From: Anaerolineae bacterium
Lineage (GTDB): Bacteria; Chloroflexota; Anaerolineae; Aggregatilineales; Phototrophicaceae
Direction of reading: 5' to 3'
DNA: 64,000 bases
Assembly: GCA_023382675.1 (NCBI GenBank)
Contig: JAHDWN010000013.1
Span: 89,132 to 153,131, forward strand
This document shows, piece by piece, positions 17,023 to 26,152 of the stretch (positions within the stretch are counted from its first letter, which is position 1; the number at the start of each line of letters is the position of its first letter). The notes under the pieces are model-generated. The model worked only from the letters and a program-made list of their open reading frames with translations, was not told where the DNA came from and ran no database searches. The position numbers and the translations under genes are program-made.

Positions 17023-18573
17023 ATGACCTGGGAACCAAATCGACTGGAGGCTGAACGCCTTGAAAAAACGCAGGCACTGGAGACGCGTGGCATCGATTGC
17101 TTCCCGCCTCGTGTCGAGCGCACGCACACCACAGCGGAAGCCATCGCCGCATTTGAAGCGGTAGAGGCGGACTCGTCAGAAGCAGCCGAGTCAGTCGAGG
17201 TCACGGTCTGCGGGCGCATTCGGCGGCTCAACATCAAGGGCAAAGTCTCTTTCATGCACATCGAAGATGAGACTGGGCGCGTGCAGCTATTTTTGCGCGT
17301 CAACGAGATGGATGACGCCGTGTACGACGTCGTCCGCGAGAAATTGATCGAGATGGACGATTTCGTCCAGGCGACGGGCGTCATGATGCGCACCCAGGCG
17401 GGCGAAGTCAGTGTGCGTGTCTTCGAACTCAAGCTTCTGGCAAAAGCGCTTAGCCCACTACCCGTGATCAAACAGCAGAAGCTCGATGACGGCACGATCA
17501 AAGAATATGGCGAGTTCAGCGATGTCGAATCGCGTTATCGACAGCGATACGCCGATCTGGCAGTCAATCACGATACGCGCCAGGTCTTTCTCAAACGCGC
17601 CAAGGTCATCAGCGCCCTGCGCACCTTTCTCGATGAGCACGGCTTTCTGGAAGTCGAGACACCGATCTTGCAGCCGATCTACGGCGGGGCGGCGGCGCGC
17701 CCGTTTGTCACCCATCACAATCAACTCGATCAGGATCTGTTCCTGCGCATCAGTTTCGAACTCTACTTGAAGCGCCTGCTCGTGGGCGGTTTCGACGCCG
17801 TCTACGAGATCGGACGCGACTTCCGCAACGAAGGTGTCAGCTTCAAGCACAACACCGAATTTACGATGCTGGAGTTCTACAAAGCCTACATTGACTATCG
17901 CGACGTGATGGCGCTGACGGAGCAGATGGTCGCCTTCGTCGCTGAACAGGTCAACGGATCGACAATCGCGCACTTTCGCGGTCACACCTTCAACCTCGCG
18001 CCACCCTGGAAACGGATCACCATGCGCAGCGCCATTCAGGAGGCCACCGGGATTGATTACGTGGCCTATCCCGACGTGGCAAGCCTGGAAACCGCCGTTG
18101 CCCAGGCAGGCATTGAGCACAAGTCAGGGCAGCCCTGGGGCAAGCTGGTGGAGCATCTGTTGGGTGAATGTGTCGAGCCGACGCTGATCGAACCGACCAT
18201 CATTTACGATTATCCCCGCGACATCTCGCCGTTTGCCAAACGCGTCGATTATGATGATGTTCACGTGGAGCGCTTCGAGTTCTACATCGCCGGCATGGAA
18301 ATGGGCAACGCCTTCACCGAACTCAACGACCCACGCGATCAGGAAGCGCGTTTCCTCGATATGGGTGAGACATTCAAGGCTGGCGACGAGGATGAAACAC
18401 CGCTGGACGAAGACTATCTGCGCGCCATGCGCTACGGAATGCCGCCAAACGGCGGTTTTGGCATGGGTGTGGATCGTCTCGTTATGCTATTGACCGATCA
18501 GGATAGCATCCGCGACGTTATCCTTTACCCCCATTTGCGTCCGGAACCCAAGAGAGAGCAAGCATCCCCATGA
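17023..18573 (+). CDS. lysS: Lysyl-tRNA synthetase, class II
   Basis: The 516-residue protein charges tRNA-Lys with lysine. An N-terminal OB fold for anticodon binding spans about residues 60-165 ('VTVCGRIRRLNIKGKVSF'). Class II motifs are visible: motif 1 around 'FLDEHGFLEVETPILQ', motif 2 'YEIGRDFRNEGVSFKHNTEF', and motif 3 'NGGFGMGVDRLVMLLTD' near the C-terminus. AGAGG lies 9 bases before the ATG. The stop overlaps the start of the kinase-like gene (ATGA), so the two are translationally coupled, an unusual partnership for an aminoacyl-tRNA synthetase. A tRNA-Lys gene lies at 45757 in the same window. Confidence 0.97.
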   Translation: MTWEPNRLEAERLEKTQALETRGIDCFPPRVERTHTTAEAIAAFEAVEADSSEAAESVEVTVCGRIRRLNIKGKVSFMHIEDETGRVQLFLRVNEMDDAVYDVVREKLIEMDDFVQATGVMMRTQAGEVSVRVFELKLLAKALSPLPVIKQQKLDDGTIKEYGEFSDVESRYRQRYADLAVNHDTRQVFLKRAKVISALRTFLDEHGFLEVETPILQPIYGGAAARPFVTHHNQLDQDLFLRISFELYLKRLLVGGFDAVYEIGRDFRNEGVSFKHNTEFTMLEFYKAYIDYRDVMALTEQMVAFVAEQVNGSTIAHFRGHTFNLAPPWKRITMRSAIQEATGIDYVAYPDVASLETAVAQAGIEHKSGQPWGKLVEHLLGECVEPTLIEPTIIYDYPRDISPFAKRVDYDDVHVERFEFYIAGMEMGNAFTELNDPRDQEARFLDMGETFKAGDEDETPLDEDYLRAMRYGMPPNGGFGMGVDRLVMLLTDQDSIRDVILYPHLRPEPKREQASP

Positions 18574-19715
18574 CGGCGGAACGCATGTTGGATAATCAAG
18601 CCCTGCTGGATGCACTGGGTCAGGGCACCCTGGTTTTCGATAGCGCCGACCGGCTGGTCATGATCAACCAGGCGGCGCGGACGTTATTGGGCCAGGATCT
18701 ACGGGCTTTTCATATCAGCGGGTGGCCTGGCGCGAACGGCTTTTTCGAGCGCTATCTGGCGGAAGACGGTGAGTCGCTCGATCAGATCCGCGCGCGTGCC
18801 CTGGCTTCTGAACGCCCGATCCGCTTCCAGATCCAGCGCAATGGCGAGATCATCCCGTGTTGGGCGTCCGCCGTTCATCGCGATGGCGGCGAGATTTACA
18901 CCATGCTCACGTTGGAAGTGCCCGACTGGCCGACGCTCAATGCCCTGCTAAACCGCTATCTCAATGAGATGGGTGAAGCCATCGAATCCACCATCGGACA
19001 CGCGACATTGATCGAGCAGAATCTGCGCAAGTCCAGCGCAAATCAGGATGTCGCCAAACTCGAACGCCGCGTCGGCGGTTTTACACGCCTGATCAATGTC
19101 CACATGATGCGCATCCAGCGCTTGACCACGATGATCACGCGCATGAGTGCCATCCACTCAGGCGCGATCCGCGAAGTGATCCAAAGCGAGCAGCGCAAAG
19201 TCGTACTGGCCGATTTCTTCGAAGACTTCGCGGAAACGCTTGACGAAGCGCCCATCCTCGATCCGGACACAGACACCGATAGCTGCCGCCCTCGTCTCAA
19301 AGTCATCGCGCCGAGCCATCTTGCAGCTATGGCTGCACCGCGTTTCCTGACCACCGTCTTGCGGGACATCTTACGCAATGCTATCATGTACAGTATGCGC
19401 GGGACGCCGATCACAGTTGTTGTCTTCGCGGGCAGCCGGGAATCGACCATCCAGATCGATATTACCGATGAAGGATATGGCATCCGCGCCAGTGAGTTTG
19501 GGCGTGTGTTTGCGCCCTTTGAACGCTCACAGCAACCGCAAATCATCAGCGAATTCGGTTACGGTTTAAGTCTGCATCTGTGTAAATACGAGATCGAGGC
19601 GATGGACGGATTGATGTGGTTCGAAAGTCAGGAAGGCGGCGGGACGACCTTTTCGCTGCGTTTACCCGCCTGGCGGAATGACTCTTCGTCTGCCAGTTTG
19701 TCTTCGGCAACCTGA
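18570..19715 (+). CDS. PAS plus HATPase sensor-kinase-like protein
   Basis: The 381-residue soluble protein has an N-terminal PAS-like domain (about 10-115, 'GTLVFDSADRLVMINQAART'), a helical segment (125-205) in the DHp position, and a C-terminal GHKL ATPase domain (about 245-375) with N-box 'LRDILRNAIMYS', G1 'DITDEGYGI', F-box 'FAPFERS' and G2 'EFGYGLSLHLCKYE'. I do not see the usual F-x-H-E-L-R phosphoacceptor box; the helical part reads 'EAIESTIGHATLIEQNLRKS', where the histidine is not in a canonical context. No response regulator is adjacent. It may be a degenerate histidine kinase, or phosphorylate by an unusual box. Coupled to lysS by a 4-base overlap and followed by a strong terminator. 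Confidence 0.78.
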   Translation: MTAERMLDNQALLDALGQGTLVFDSADRLVMINQAARTLLGQDLRAFHISGWPGANGFFERYLAEDGESLDQIRARALASERPIRFQIQRNGEIIPCWASAVHRDGGEIYTMLTLEVPDWPTLNALLNRYLNEMGEAIESTIGHATLIEQNLRKSSANQDVAKLERRVGGFTRLINVHMMRIQRLTTMITRMSAIHSGAIREVIQSEQRKVVLADFFEDFAETLDEAPILDPDTDTDSCRPRLKVIAPSHLAAMAAPRFLTTVLRDILRNAIMYSMRGTPITVVVFAGSRESTIQIDITDEGYGIRASEFGRVFAPFERSQQPQIISEFGYGLSLHLCKYEIEAMDGLMWFESQEGGGTTFSLRLPAWRNDSSSASLSSAT

Positions 19716-19753
19716 TGCCCAACGCCTGATCCGCCGTGCGCTACGTGAGTTCA

Positions 19754-19785
19754 CGCCTTGCCGGTCTTTCAGGCAAGGCGTTTTT
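19754..19785 (+). terminator. Intrinsic terminator after the lysS-kinase pair
   Basis: A perfect 9-bp stem (CGCCTTGCC at 19754-19762 and its complement at 19772-19780) is followed directly by TTTTT. It ends the lysS operon and lies just before the ribosome-binding site of the small membrane protein. Confidence 0.9.
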
Positions 19786-19805
19786 ATTTGCAAGGAGATG
19801 GTGTG

Positions 19806-19985
19806 GTGGAGTTCTTACACAGCCTGACGCCCGATTTTTTCGATGCGCTGGTGCTCGCCGTGATCATGATCGGCCTGGCGCTGGCTGCTGTACGTCTTTA
19901 CAGCGATTTCACGCGCAAGCTCCCGCCCCAAAATCCACCACCTGCGCAAAAGCATGAAGTTACCGATAAACAGGGCCGTCCCTAA
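19806..19985 (+). CDS. Small single-span membrane protein (59 aa)
   Basis: The protein has one hydrophobic helix near residues 11-30 ('FDALVLAVIMIGLALAAVRL') and a polar Pro/Gln/Lys-rich tail. The frame is open from an ATG at 19758, but that codon lies inside the terminator stem; the GTG at 19806 (or 19803) with AGGAG 8 bases upstream is the better start. It precedes serS by 42 bases and is probably co-transcribed with it. Function unknown; I recognise no family. Confidence 0.6.
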   Translation: MEFLHSLTPDFFDALVLAVIMIGLALAAVRLYSDFTRKLPPQNPPPAQKHEVTDKQGRP

Positions 19986-20027
19986 ACTGGTTTGCACCCG
20001 GAACACGGGCCAAGGAGAACCCCCCAA

Positions 20028-21446
20028 ATGATCGACATCAACCTGATTCGCGAACAACCGGACTGGGTCAAAGCGCAGATCAAGAAACTCAATGATGAAG
20101 CTGCGCTAAGTCGTGTGGCTGCTATCTTCGACATCGATCAACAGCGGCGGGCACTGCTGGTAGAGTCGGAAACCCTCCAGGCGGCGCGCAACAAACTCAA
20201 CAAGAGCTTCGGGATGCTGCGGGGCAATCGTAAGCTCGACGATCAGGACAAGCTCATTATCGCTGCGCACGCAGCGGCGGCGGTTCAGAACGGCGACTAT
20301 GTGACTGCGGCGGGTCTGATGACGGGTGATATACCTGCCGGCAGCAATCATGCGCCAAACGACGCGCTGGACGAACTGATGAATGCGCTCAAAGCTCTGG
20401 GCGAAAAGGTCGAGACACTCAACGAGCGTATCGGTGCGTTGGAAACTGATCTTCAGGAGAATATGCTCTGGCTGCCGAATTTGCCGCATGAGAGCGTGCC
20501 GGTCGCGGACAGTGAAGAGGCAAATATTGCCCACCCGCCGCAGGGCGAGCGCCGAACCTTCGATTTTGAGCCAAAGCCGCATTGGGATCTTGGCCCGGCG
20601 CTGGATATCATCGATTTCGAACGCGGCGTCAAAATGAGCGGCACGCGCGCCTATGTACTCAAAGGCATGGGCGCACGCTTGCAACGCGCTTTGATCTCGC
20701 TCTTTCTCGATCATGCGCGGGAGAACGGCTTTACCGAACTCTACGTCCCCTACATGATCCGCGAGGAGATGATGATCGGCGCGGGGCAGTTCCCGAAGTT
20801 CCGCGATAATGTCTATTTCGACACCGAGGCGGAACTCTACTTCCTGCCGACGGCGGAAGTTGCCATCACCAACCTGCACCGTGACGAAATCCTGGACGAA
20901 GCACAGCTCCCGCTCTACTACGCTGCACACACACCCTGCTTCCGCCGCGAAAAAGTCAGCGCCGGGCGCGATGTTCGCGGCATCAAGCGCGTACACCAGT
21001 TCGAGAAAGTCGAGCTATACAAATTCACCGCACCGGAAACCAGCTATGCCGAATTGGAAAGCCTGACCGACAGCGCGGCGGATCTTCTGCGCAAGCTCAA
21101 GCTTCAATTCCGCCGGTTGGAAATCGTCACCGGCGATCTGGGTTTCAGCGCGACTAAGAAATATGACTTGGAGGTCTGGGCACCTGGCTGCGCCGAATGG
21201 CTTGAAGTCAGCTCATGCAGCAATACCGAGGCGTTTCAGGCACGGCGTGCCAATATCAAGTACCGCCCAACCGATAGCAAAAAAGCGCAGTTCGTCCATA
21301 CACTCAACGGCAGCGGTCTGGCAACACCGCGCGTCGTCATCGCCATTCTGGAAAACTACCAGCAGGCGGATGGCAGTGTCATCATCCCAGACGTACTGCG
21401 CCCATACATGGGCGGCGAAACGATGATAAGACCACCAGCCCGTTAG
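20028..21446 (+). CDS. serS: Seryl-tRNA synthetase
   Basis: The 472-residue enzyme charges tRNA-Ser (and tRNA-Sec where present) with serine. The N-terminal long coiled-coil arm that recognises the tRNA variable arm spans about residues 30-150, somewhat longer than the family norm because of an insertion around 65-110 ('DQDKLIIAAHAAAAVQNGDY'). Class II motif 2 appears as 'TPCFRREKVSAGRDVRGIKR' and motif 3 as 'LNGSGLATPRVVIAILENYQ'. ATG 20028 has AAGGAG upstream and begins the canonical 'MIDINLIREQPDWVK'. Its TAG stop overlaps the TAA of the convergent DUF3352 gene. Confidence 0.96.
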   Translation: MIDINLIREQPDWVKAQIKKLNDEAALSRVAAIFDIDQQRRALLVESETLQAARNKLNKSFGMLRGNRKLDDQDKLIIAAHAAAAVQNGDYVTAAGLMTGDIPAGSNHAPNDALDELMNALKALGEKVETLNERIGALETDLQENMLWLPNLPHESVPVADSEEANIAHPPQGERRTFDFEPKPHWDLGPALDIIDFERGVKMSGTRAYVLKGMGARLQRALISLFLDHARENGFTELYVPYMIREEMMIGAGQFPKFRDNVYFDTEAELYFLPTAEVAITNLHRDEILDEAQLPLYYAAHTPCFRREKVSAGRDVRGIKRVHQFEKVELYKFTAPETSYAELESLTDSAADLLRKLKLQFRRLEIVTGDLGFSATKKYDLEVWAPGCAEWLEVSSCSNTEAFQARRANIKYRPTDSKKAQFVHTLNGSGLATPRVVIAILENYQQADGSVIIPDVLRPYMGGETMIRPPAR

Positions 21447-23170
21447 GATGTGGGTGTGGTCGTCACCATCAGTTCAAGTTGATACACGCCGCCGCCGAGA
21501 TAATGGGTGTTGACACCAACCTGTTCGAACGGTAACGACTGCCGTCCGCCAGGCTGCGGTGCAATCAGATTCAGGTAGGGATTGATGTCGACGTAGAGAT
21601 GAGGCGCGCGCGTGCCGCTTAATGTCTGCCAACGCGCCTGATCGACCAGTCGGTTGTCGCCGCGCCGCGCATCCAGCGCCAGCTCGGCAGCCGAGCCGGT
21701 CGCAAAAATGACGACATTATCAACCGCGCCGATGCTGATTACGGGTGCGCCCGTTTGCGGCGCGCGCAGGATCGTGAACTGCGCCCCATCAATCGTTTCA
21801 TCGACGAACAGATCGGGCGCGAGATAAGTCCGCACGAGTTGAGCGAGGCTTGCGCGTGTCGTTTCCGCATCGTCCGCCTGCATGACGGCTAGCAGATCGT
21901 AGGGTGTATTCAGTACAGGCGTAGGTGCATTGGGACGCGGAATCAAGGCGACTGCGTAGCTGCCATCGAGATGGTCGAGTAACCCCGATTGAAGATTCAG
22001 CCCTTGCACGGCGGCAAGCGCGTCGTTGAAGCTCACAAAAGCCGCCTTCAGATCGTCAGCCGCTGGTATGTCACCAGCCTGAGGCAAAGCTGAAGTTGGC
22101 ACGGGCAGCGCTGCCAGGAGAATGCCGGTGTAATTGGCCAGCGGCAGCCCCAGGAAGGTGACTGTCGCCGCCTGATTGGCGTCCGCGCCGCTCTGCACAG
22201 CGGCGGCACTGCGCGGGATAAAGTTGAGCAGTGAGCTTTCAATCTCTGCCGAGTCCTGGGCACTGCGCAACCTGGTATGCACAGTGACGACGGCGCGCCC
22301 GGTCGTGGTCTCAACCCCCGGCGGAGTCACGCTCACGCCGATAGCATCCACCTGCCCGCGTAGCAGCGCCGATTCCAGTGTTTCCCGATTGTCCATCGTC
22401 GCCAGCGCCTGCCCCACCGCGTCGAACAGCGTTGCCGGCTCAGCGCTCCCGGTCAGGAGCACGCTGAATGCGTGCGCGGCGGCCTCGCCAGTCACGTAGG
22501 CATAGATCGGCGCGTCCGCTTCGTCACCGGCACGCACGCGCTCGTAAGCCGTGGTTGACGTGAGATGCGGAGCATCGCCATAGCCGGTATCCAACGCCGC
22601 CTCGATCATGCTCTCTGAGCCGATCATCACGTTCGAGGGTGTGAAGGCAAAGGCCGCCTTGTCGCCTGCATAGATCGGTGTGTCGCGGTACATGCGTCTG
22701 GCTGGGAGCGACGCACCCTCCGGCAAATCCTGCCCTTCCAGAACAGCGCGCATGGCTGAAAGCGCCCGGAAAGGATCGCGCGCCTCGAAAATCAAGAGGA
22801 AGTCGGCGGCCGCGACCATAAATTGATCATCCAACGCGCCGTAAACGAAGACCAGTTCGTCATCCAGCCAGGGCTCTACCAGGGTCGTGAAATCTGCCAT
22901 CTCCAGGTCAAAAAGATCGAGCGGAAAGAAGTCGTCATAATCGATACTGTCACCGAAATCGACACGCCCTGGCTCCAACATCCCGGCAGTGAGCAGCGCG
23001 TTGCCGAGGTTTTGCAGCATACTCTGATCATGATGAACGGCCACGAAAGCGGCGGCATCGGCAGGCACCCAATCGAGCACACTCGCGTTGTCCTGAGCGT
23101 GGATAGGGAGCACAGCCAACCCTATCGTCAGGATCACCAGACATATCAACAACCGCCGCACCCGGTACAT
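21443..23170 (-). CDS. Secreted DUF3352-type protein
   Basis: The 575-residue protein begins with a Sec signal peptide ('MYRVRRLLICLVILTIGLAV', ending near 'IHAQ'). The rest matches the pattern of DUF3352 proteins: 'LDWVPADAAAFVAVHHDQS' at the start of the mature part, a 'DLLAVMQADDAETTRASLAQ' central segment and a late 'YVDINPYLNL' motif. These proteins are predicted secreted beta/alpha proteins with no known biochemical role. ATG 23170 gives the cleanest signal peptide but has only a weak Shine-Dalgarno (GGAAA); ATG 23200 is an alternative. It converges on serS with a 4-base overlap of the stop codons. Confidence 0.75.
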   Translation of the reverse strand: MYRVRRLLICLVILTIGLAVLPIHAQDNASVLDWVPADAAAFVAVHHDQSMLQNLGNALLTAGMLEPGRVDFGDSIDYDDFFPLDLFDLEMADFTTLVEPWLDDELVFVYGALDDQFMVAAADFLLIFEARDPFRALSAMRAVLEGQDLPEGASLPARRMYRDTPIYAGDKAAFAFTPSNVMIGSESMIEAALDTGYGDAPHLTSTTAYERVRAGDEADAPIYAYVTGEAAAHAFSVLLTGSAEPATLFDAVGQALATMDNRETLESALLRGQVDAIGVSVTPPGVETTTGRAVVTVHTRLRSAQDSAEIESSLLNFIPRSAAAVQSGADANQAATVTFLGLPLANYTGILLAALPVPTSALPQAGDIPAADDLKAAFVSFNDALAAVQGLNLQSGLLDHLDGSYAVALIPRPNAPTPVLNTPYDLLAVMQADDAETTRASLAQLVRTYLAPDLFVDETIDGAQFTILRAPQTGAPVISIGAVDNVVIFATGSAAELALDARRGDNRLVDQARWQTLSGTRAPHLYVDINPYLNLIAPQPGGRQSLPFEQVGVNTHYLGGGVYQLELMVTTTPTS

Positions 23171-23409
23171 AGGCGTTTCCAATCCAATCGAGACGATCAT
23201 CACATAATAGTACTCTACAGTGTGCAAATGAGTTTGGCATGAAATCAAATTCGGTTGATGGTGCGATCACCCTTATGCATCGTTTCCGGGCGAATGAATG
23301 CCGTTAGATTGCCTGTGTGTCCACGCATTTGTGGGCCAGGTGTGTGTTCAAGTCGGCGTTGGCGGAGTACAATTTGCGCAGTTTCCCGCATCGTCATAGG
23401 AGGCAAGCC

Positions 23410-23844
23410 GTGGGTACGCTCATCGACATCGTTCAATTCTTGCATTCGTGGCTGCGCTGGATATTCGTCGTGGTCGCCGTCGTCGCGCTGGTGTACTTTC
23501 TTATCAACCTGATTCAACAGAAGCCCTGGGTCAAGCAGGGGCAGACTCTGCTGATAGTGTTCAGTTCAACCCTGAGCCTGCAATGGCTGCTCGGTTTGGT
23601 GCTCTTCCTGCTCTACCAGGTTCCCGCAGGCTTCACCATTCGACATCAGTGGGAACATCTCGTGCCACAGACGGTGGCGCTGGCCCTGGCGCATCTTCAC
23701 TTTCGCTGGCGACGGCAGGAGATGCCGGACGCTGCCCGCTGGCGCAATGGCCTGGTACTGATCGTGGTTGTGCTGGTGGTGATCGTAGTTGGCATTGCAG
23801 TTCTGCCAGGAGATAGACAGTGGCGCTTCTACCTCCCAGGCTAG
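23410..23844 (+). CDS. Four-span membrane protein, cytochrome-b-like histidine pattern
   Basis: The 144-residue protein starts at a GTG with AGGAGG 6 bases upstream. Membrane segments lie at about 8-34, 42-66, 75-95 and 108-130. Histidines sit at membrane boundaries in 'FLHSWLRW' and in 'HQWEHLVPQTVALALAHLHF', a pattern like small b-type heme membrane proteins, but heme binding is only inferred. It lies 20 bases upstream of the MBL-hydrolase gene on the same strand and probably shares its transcript. Confidence 0.65.
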   Translation: MGTLIDIVQFLHSWLRWIFVVVAVVALVYFLINLIQQKPWVKQGQTLLIVFSSTLSLQWLLGLVLFLLYQVPAGFTIRHQWEHLVPQTVALALAHLHFRWRRQEMPDAARWRNGLVLIVVVLVVIVVGIAVLPGDRQWRFYLPG

Positions 23845-23863
23845 CGCAGGTGAGGTCATTATC

Positions 23864-24889
23864 TTGACGAGAAAACTGCCGCCCATCGAGCACTTTGAAA
23901 CGAACGCGCAAGCACACATCTATCGCATCCCTGTTGAAGCATTTCCGGGCGGCTTCATCGCCTACTGCTACCTCGTGCTCGACGCCGGTGAGCCAACGCT
24001 GATCGACACTGGCTCCGGCTTCGGCAACAGCAACAGCGACCTGCTTGACGGCCTGGGGTCACTGCCGGATCTGTTTGGCATTCATTTCACAATGGCGGAC
24101 ATCCGGCGCATTCTGATCACGCATGGGCACATCGATCACTTTGGCGGCATTGCGTTTGCTCTGGATCAAACCGGCGCTCAGGTCGGGATTCATCCGCTCG
24201 ACCGGCGGGTGCTGACCAATTATGAGGAGCGAGTCGCCGTAGCGACCAAAGACCTGCGCGTTTACCTGGAACGTGCAGGTGTTCAGCCGCACCTGATGGC
24301 GAATCTGATCGATATGTATGGATTCGCCAAGCAGCACGTTCGCTCGGTTCAAGTCGATTTCATGCTTGAAGAATCCGCCGCAATCGAGCGGATGCAGTTC
24401 ATTCACACGCCCGGTCACTGTCCGGGGCAGGTCTGTATCTTGATTGATGACATTCTGATCAGCGCCGATCACGTGCTCTCGCACACAACACCGCACCAGG
24501 CGCCGGAAAGCATTACCAACTACACAGGTCTCGGTCACTATCTGGATGCGCTCACCAAGTTGACGCACGTTGAGGATGTCCGACTGGCTCTGGGTGGTCA
24601 CGAAGAGCCGATCCCTGATCTCTACGGGCGGATTGTAGATATTCACGCCAGTCATCAGCGCAAACTGAACCGCGTGCTGGAGACCATCCGCGACGCCCGA
24701 CAGCCTGTCACCATCAGCGATCTCTCCAAGCGGATATACCCGGAGCGCCATGGCTATGAGATCCTCCTCGCACTAGAGGAGGTTGGAGCGCATGTGGAAT
24801 ATCTATACGAGCACGGGCAGCTTGCCATCTGCAATTTGCATCAAGTCGAACAGGAGGATAATCCTCCCCTGCTCTATGGGCTGGCCTAG
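23864..24889 (+). CDS. Metallo-beta-lactamase-fold hydrolase
   Basis: The 341-residue protein carries the dinuclear-metal motif HxHxDH as 'ITHGHIDHFGG' (about residues 83-93), the next ligand in 'IHTPGHCPGQVC' and the bridging Asp/His in 'ISADHVLSHTTP'. The C-terminal 90 residues form the winged-helix-like tail seen in glyoxalase-II-like/LACTB2-type members. The substrate (thioester, lactone or RNA) cannot be read. The TTG at 23864 with GGTGAGG upstream is preferred; the frame is open to an ATG at 23789 but this would overlap the upstream gene by 56 bases and add no conserved sequence. Confidence 0.85.
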   Translation: MTRKLPPIEHFETNAQAHIYRIPVEAFPGGFIAYCYLVLDAGEPTLIDTGSGFGNSNSDLLDGLGSLPDLFGIHFTMADIRRILITHGHIDHFGGIAFALDQTGAQVGIHPLDRRVLTNYEERVAVATKDLRVYLERAGVQPHLMANLIDMYGFAKQHVRSVQVDFMLEESAAIERMQFIHTPGHCPGQVCILIDDILISADHVLSHTTPHQAPESITNYTGLGHYLDALTKLTHVEDVRLALGGHEEPIPDLYGRIVDIHASHQRKLNRVLETIRDARQPVTISDLSKRIYPERHGYEILLALEEVGAHVEYLYEHGQLAICNLHQVEQEDNPPLLYGLA

Positions 24890-24923
24890 GCTAGCTGCGT
24901 GCAATTGAGATTGTTAAGATTAC

Positions 24924-24952
24924 TTGAAATTACGCATGAGATCGTATTATAG
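24924..24952 (+). promoter_or_regulatory. Putative promoter of the BMP-type ABC operon
   Basis: TTGAAA (24924-24929) and TTATAG (24947-24952; the overlapping TATTAT at 24945 is an alternative) have a 17-base spacer and lie about 66 bases upstream of the binding-protein start in an AT-rich stretch. Confidence 0.45.
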
Positions 24953-25018
24953 TCTCCCAAACGCAGACCCTGAATCGCGTACTTCAACCTCTCAGCTAAG
25001 GAACTCAGGAGAATGTAT

Positions 25019-26032
25019 ATGCGTAAAGAAATGATCGTGCTGATAGCCCTGATCGCTCTGGCGATGATTTCCGGGGTATCGATGGCACAAGATTGCGCCA
25101 GCGCCGATGTTTTGTGCGTTGGTCTGGTCACTGATGTCGGTGAAATCGACGACAAATCGTTTAACCAGTCGGCCTGGGAAGGCGTCCAGTTGGCCGCCTC
25201 CGAACTGGGTGCGCAGGTAGAATACATTGAAACGCAAGATGCCAAGGATTACCTTACGAACATCTCCCTGTTCGCCGATAACGGCTACGACATCATCGTG
25301 ACCGTTGGTTTCGCGCTCGGCGAAGCGACCGTTGAGGCAGCAGGCCAATATCCGGACATCAAGTTCATCGGCGTGGATCAATTCCAGGGTGCGACTGTTG
25401 ACAACGTCGCCGGTCTGATCTTCCCCGAAGACAAATCGGGCTTCCTGGCTGGCGCGCTGGCCGGTATGCTGACGCAAACAGGCACCATCGCTGCCGTGCT
25501 CGGCACCGACCTGGTTCCGCCAGTCGTCGCCTTCAAGGAAGGCTATGAGGCAGGCGCACGTTACGTCAACTATGACATCAATTTGATCTCGACCTACCAC
25601 CCCGGTGGTCTGGATGTCGCCTTCACCGACCCCGAGTGGGGCGCGAGCACAGCCCGCCAGGCAATCGATCTGGGCGCGGACGTGGTCTTCGGCGCGGGTG
25701 GCAAGACCGGTAACGGTGCCCTTATCGAAGTCGCGGGCACCGCGGGTCTGTATTGCATCGGCGTCGATACCGATCAGTGGGAAACGGTTCCTGAAGCACA
25801 TCCGTGCCTGGTTTCGAGCGCGATGAAACTCATCACCCCCGGCGTCTTCGACATCATTCAGTCGGTCGTCGACGGTTCGTTCGCGGGTGGCAACGTTATC
25901 GGCGCTGTCGGCCTCGCGCCGTTCCACGATTTCGAAGACAGCGTACCTCAGGACATCAAGGATCGGCTGGAGTCGATCCGCGGGCTGCTGGAAAGCGACG
26001 CAATTTCCACAGGCTATAACCCGGGCGGCTAA
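25019..26032 (+). CDS. BMP/Med-family ABC substrate-binding protein (likely nucleoside)
   Basis: The 337-residue protein has a Sec signal peptide ending 'VSMAQ' but no lipobox cysteine at the cleavage site, so it is either soluble outside or held by other means. The mature part is a BMP/PnrA-type periplasmic-binding fold: 'VGLVTDVGEIDDKSFNQSAW' at the start, 'GVDQFQGATVDNVAGLIF', and 'VFGAGGKTGNGALIEVAG'. Members bind purine nucleosides or, less often, riboflavin-like ligands. AGGAG is 7 bases before ATG 25019; ATG 25013 would abut it. The downstream genes encode the two permeases and ATPase; a strong hairpin terminator between this gene and the first permease would raise binding-protein dosage. 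Confidence 0.9.
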   Translation: MRKEMIVLIALIALAMISGVSMAQDCASADVLCVGLVTDVGEIDDKSFNQSAWEGVQLAASELGAQVEYIETQDAKDYLTNISLFADNGYDIIVTVGFALGEATVEAAGQYPDIKFIGVDQFQGATVDNVAGLIFPEDKSGFLAGALAGMLTQTGTIAAVLGTDLVPPVVAFKEGYEAGARYVNYDINLISTYHPGGLDVAFTDPEWGASTARQAIDLGADVVFGAGGKTGNGALIEVAGTAGLYCIGVDTDQWETVPEAHPCLVSSAMKLITPGVFDIIQSVVDGSFAGGNVIGAVGLAPFHDFEDSVPQDIKDRLESIRGLLESDAISTGYNPGG

Positions 26033-26061
26033 TCGCCTTGCTGTGAGCCAAATTGCTTAGC

Positions 26062-26106
26062 AATATGCGACGTGCCAACTCTTAGGGCACGTCGCATATT
26101 TTTTTG
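26062..26106 (+). terminator. Strong intrinsic terminator inside the BMP ABC operon
   Basis: A perfect 15-bp stem (26062-26076 with 26086-26100), 9-base loop and a T-tract of seven lie between the binding-protein gene and the first permease. Partial read-through would give the usual excess of binding protein over membrane subunits. Confidence 0.92.
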
Positions 26107-26152
26107 TTATTCTTGTCAAAATTTACTCATATGACGACAGGTGAAGCCATTT

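Noticed and set aside
18233..18493. Short plus-strand frames inside lysS, serS and ABC genes in alternative frames
   Set aside because: They lie wholly within recognised genes, lack ribosome-binding sites and show Ser/Arg/Ala-biased translations typical of frame shadows.
24992..25927. A 311-codon antisense frame over the BMP binding-protein gene, and a 372-codon one at 27794-28912 over the permease/ATPase genes
   Set aside because: Both lie opposite clearly recognised ABC transporter genes and have low-information translations rich in Asp, Arg, His and Gln.
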